From contig CM062206.1 of NCBI GenBank assembly GCA_031216445.1, positions 6,208,001 to 6,272,000 on the forward strand: a stretch of 64,000 bases of DNA, given 5' to 3'. Under the pieces are notes generated by a model. It ran no database searches, was not told where the DNA came from, and saw only the letters and a program-made list of their open reading frames with translations. The translations under genes and the position numbers were made by a program. The DNA comes from Lateolabrax maculatus (lineage: Eukaryota > Chordata > Actinopteri > Acropomatiformes > Lateolabracidae). Within the stretch, counting starts at the first letter, position 1. Each line of letters starts with the position of its first letter. Of this stretch, positions 60,655-64,000 are shown in pieces.

Positions 60655-62681
60655 GGCTTAACTTGCTCTTGAAGGAAGGTGTGATGCTACTCCACTCTTT
60701 TTTTTTTAAATTTATGATCAAGCCCTGACAGGAAAAGACCTGGAGGAGTTATTGCACTCTGTCACATGCACTGAGTCAGTTCCAGGCCTTGTTTGTAGCC
60801 TCGCTGAAAAGCTGAAGCCCTCTCAGGTTTAAATCTTTAATATAAAGAGATGTGTGATATGTGTGTGGGGGGGAATGATTTCAATTTCTGTAAAAGTTTG
60901 AGCAAACGCTTCACCACACAGATACTAATTTAGTCAACAAACTCTTTTTTTTAATTAAAATATTGCCAGTGAGCAAAATGACTAAAAGATTTTGTTTAGA
61001 TGGAAGCTTTAGCTGAATCCAGTAAAGAAATGGAAAAGTACTGAATCCTGCAATTAAATCAGGATACATCACTCGCTACTCATTTGTTCAGAAAAAAAAT
61101 GTGCAAGGGGCCGAAAATGCCTTAGCACAGCGTAATCATCTGATAAATAAAAATATCAAAATAAAAGTTAGTTTTGTTGCTTTCTTTTGATGGTTGAACA
61201 TAGATGCAGTTAAGAAAAGCCTTTCTGTTTGCTGTTGTAAAAATATTAGGTCCTCTCCTTCTGGAAAAGTCCTCAGACACACAGGATTGATGTGTTTTCC
61301 TCATATACAGTTTCTTTGAAATAAACAGGAAACGAACTGAGTCATTAAAACGAGGAATGACAGTCACTGAGTGCACAACTTACAGAAACTCAAACTTCAT
61401 TAACACAGAGTGTCACAGACCTCCCCGTGCTGTGTGATTGGCAGGTGACCTCCAGGAGGTGAAGTGCAAAAACACCACAGCAATGAGCACTTAGCAGATG
61501 TTGACAAGTTGTTGACAAAAAAAAAAAAATCTGGATTTCCCCGCAAGAGCCCAGTTAGGAATAAAGTGGAAGTTGCTGTTTCGATGCAGAACACATAGAG
61601 GTGACGACAACTGACAGGCAGTGCCAACCCTGCCGCCCGCCCTCCCTCCAGATCTCACAGTGTCGTAACCTCCATCTCCCTCGAAGAGGAGGCTGGTTGT
61701 TGAGGCACTTTAATAAAACCTCAAGCAGCAGCATTCAGTCGTATCAGAATATCTTTGTGTTCAGTCACAGATGCCTTTGACCGACTGCGACCTCCTTAGC
61801 GGTGGGTCTTTTTCCTCCAACAGGGGGAGAGCTGTTTGGTCCAAGCCCAGGTGTCTGAGACGCTTGGCTGACAGCCATTCAAACTCACTGGCGCAATTGT
61901 TTTCTTAACTTTTTTTTTTCTCTTCTTTTCACACTGGCAGGAGCAAGTCTGTTCCAACGCAGGACGTACAAATCAGGCAGATCAACAGTCTGCTCTGACG
62001 TCAATGTCCTGCCTGTGATGCTTAATATTCCCCTTTCCTAGATTACTGTGCTGCTCTGCAGCTCCCTGTTAACAAAGTCAATGTGTTAACTTGTAACTCG
62101 ATGAGTCTATGGTGCATTTTTGCATTAGTTGAAGGACAAAAAAAGTAGTTTTGAAAGGCTTTTTGGCTTTTTTTTTTAAAATAGAAGCCCAAGCAGACAC
62201 TTAGATTTGTAGAAGCTTGTTTGCAATGATTAAAAGCCATAAAAAGAGTTTGATGACAAATAAGGCCCTGTGTGATGACACACACACACACCGCCACCAT
62301 GACACAAACACACACAGAGCAAAACCACCCTCACAGGAAGACAAATGGTTTCCTCTTAACACCTGTTGTGGTTGTGGCTGTTCCTCCTCTGGCTCTGTGT
62401 GTCGTCTGTCTGATTTATGACCCGGTATTTGTTGTTGCACAGATTTTTATCACCAAGGACACAGGCGCAAAAAATGCATCAACAAAAACGTGTTGCAGTT
62501 TGAATAACAGCGGCATTACACAATGTACGAAGCTGATTTACGCCATCAATCCAGGACTCTCTACGTAAAAAAAAAAGATCTGTAATCATCAAATAAACAT
62601 GTCAGTTTTAGTGGAATGTGTGTCTGACGAGGTCTGAAGTTGGCAGTGATTTTCCAAAATATGGTTTAACCTCTAGTCTTT

Positions 62682-62683
<2 letters not shown>

Positions 62684-62723
<40 letters not shown>
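62684..62723. repeat. (TG)n microsatellite
   Basis: About twenty TG units. Confidence 0.97.
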
Positions 62724-62728
<5 letters not shown>

Positions 62729-64000
62729 ATGCGACTGACCACAGAAGTGGTAACACTGCCACTCAGAAAAACATAGTCAACATGGAAAACACAGTCAACA
62801 GCTCAACAAAGGCTTTGAGGAAAAAGCCTTTCACACCTCTGTAACTCTGTGTGGATGTGAAACACCTCACCTCACTTCCTCTCCAACAAGCGTTTTGCCT
62901 CTTGTCATTGTGAATATGTTGTTCTTAGTCGACACTGCAGGTTAAATAAAGGTTAAAAAAGAAAACATTTCCCTCATCGCTTCAGCCAGCGGGCTGCTGC
63001 GGCTTGCAAAAGGCCAGCAATCGCTGAGAGGGAAATGGCTTCTATCGGCCCTAATTTTATATTTTATATATAAAGCCTTCACTGTGGTTTATGTGCAAGT
63101 ACATGGTGAGCACAAATTGAATTTTTCCTGGGAAATTTGAGCCCTCAAGCGTACTAGTCGTACTGTTTTCCTTGGCCAAGCAGGAAGACAGAACGTGGGT
63201 AGCCAAAAGCCAAAAAAGAAACAAATGGAGCAAGAAAGGAAGAGTTGAAAGGTAGGAAAGGACAGAGGAAGTGAGGGGAAAGGTAGGAATAGAAATAAAG
63301 GTGGATGCCAAAATGTGGAGGGAAAGAGAGGTATAACAACCTGAAAGCAGCCAATAAAATCAAGAAAGGACAGAGGAGCCAAGACGGAAATACGCAGTGT
63401 CAAGGACACACCATTAACTCATTTTCAATTATATAAATGGGAATTTCTATGTAAATTAGGATGTATCACTTTTTAAATGGCTGATTGAAAATGGCAACAG
63501 CTTAGCTCTCTTGAATGTTAAAAAGCTTTTTTACACTTTATTCTACAGGAATAAATAATGATTGGCATTTAAAGTGTGATTAGGTAACTTTTGACTGAAC
63601 TAATGATACTAATGAATGTTTCTTTTATAAATAAGAAGTTTGATTAACAGGCAATAAAACATATAGAGCATGTTCTTATTCAATATGCGGAGGGGTTTTG
63701 TTGCTACAGGCTTACTTGGTCTGGTATGACCAGTATCTCATGGTGGCTAATGAAGAAAACTTTACATAGATGCAATCTAACTGACATCAATGAGTAAGTT
63801 TGTTGACTTAATCCCTCTTCTGTACTTGTGTTTTAGCATGTGACAGATCCACAGATGTAATTGCCATTTGTGGCCACAGTGGCCGCTGTTCAGCAAAAAG
63901 TATGTAGTCTCGTTTTAAAGGGGAACTCCACTGAACACATGAAAGTCTGTTTACAGGTGCTGGGGAGCACTGCTGCGTATGTTATCAGACTACACACGTC
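62724..64000. other. Intron end block without recognisable features
   Basis: AT-rich, with a purine-rich stretch at about 63190-63400 (minus-strand pyrimidine frames). 62985-63075 is a slightly more complex patch. No exon seen. Confidence 0.5.

Larger units (their letters stand above)
55244..64000 (+). other. Start of the next SPATA5 intron (over 8.7 kb)
   Basis: Opens with gtgagt. I looked for an exon continuing the sensor-2 helix (IVAVCREA-like, phase 0 after an AG) and found none before the window ends. It holds a telomere-like repeat, a tRNA-like fragment, a probable LINE tail, a G-rich tract and several microsatellites. About 55820-57650, 58880-60090 and 60660-62680 show nothing else I can name. 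Confidence 0.88.

Noticed and set aside
61921..62040. Candidate next SPATA5 exon after ggcag at about 61940
   Set aside because: The translation does not resemble the expected sensor-2 helix (IVAVCREA-like) and has no suitable donor at the right phase.
62430..62570. Candidate exon after ttgcacag at about 62450
   Set aside because: No frame continues the AAA domain; the open frame there reads IFITKDTGAK and has no match in the family.

Overview
The window is vertebrate genomic DNA, most likely from a ray-finned (teleost) fish and probably a percomorph. The only protein-coding gene I can support is read on the plus strand as four short exons separated by large introns. The rest is intronic sequence: AT-rich stretches, many (CA)n/(TG)n and (TTA)n microsatellites, polypyrimidine tracts, and degenerate interspersed repeats whose wording I recall from percomorph introns. 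Nothing looks bacterial, viral or plasmid-like, and I see no CRISPR array, intact transposase or rRNA gene.

The gene is the fish orthologue of SPATA5 (AFG2A), an AAA+ ATPase of the Afg2/Drg1 family. The four exons (158-211, 539-618, 4525-4651, 55079-55243) have consensus AG/GT borders and compatible phases (0-0, 0-2, 2-0, 0-0). They splice into one open frame of 142 codons covering the middle of the second ATPase domain: pore loop 1, Walker B, the pore-loop-2 region, sensor 1, the arginine fingers and the start of the sensor-2 helix. The Walker A exon lies upstream of the window and the C-terminal exon or exons lie downstream.

Layout: 1-157 end of an upstream intron; 158-4651 three exons with a 327-bp and a 3.9-kb intron; 4652-55078 a single 50.4-kb intron, 79% of the window; 55079-55243 the fourth exon; 55244-64000 the start of another intron longer than 8.7 kb. 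The giant intron holds simple repeats, several copies of old interspersed repeats, and stretches of high-complexity sequence rich in TAATTA/ATTA motifs that read like conserved non-coding elements. In human, SPATA5 lies next to the developmental signalling gene SPRY1, so the intron may carry regulatory DNA for a neighbour. That is inference and needs a cross-species alignment.

I did not find a new biological system. The points most worth checking are degenerate tandem copies of an exon/intron junction at 4638-4800, a perfect RFX X-box at 43094 with two weaker X-box-like sites nearby, a CTCF-like motif inside an interspersed repeat at 16476, several short hairpins, a three-unit telomere-like repeat at 55523, and the in-frame skippability of the catalytic exons.
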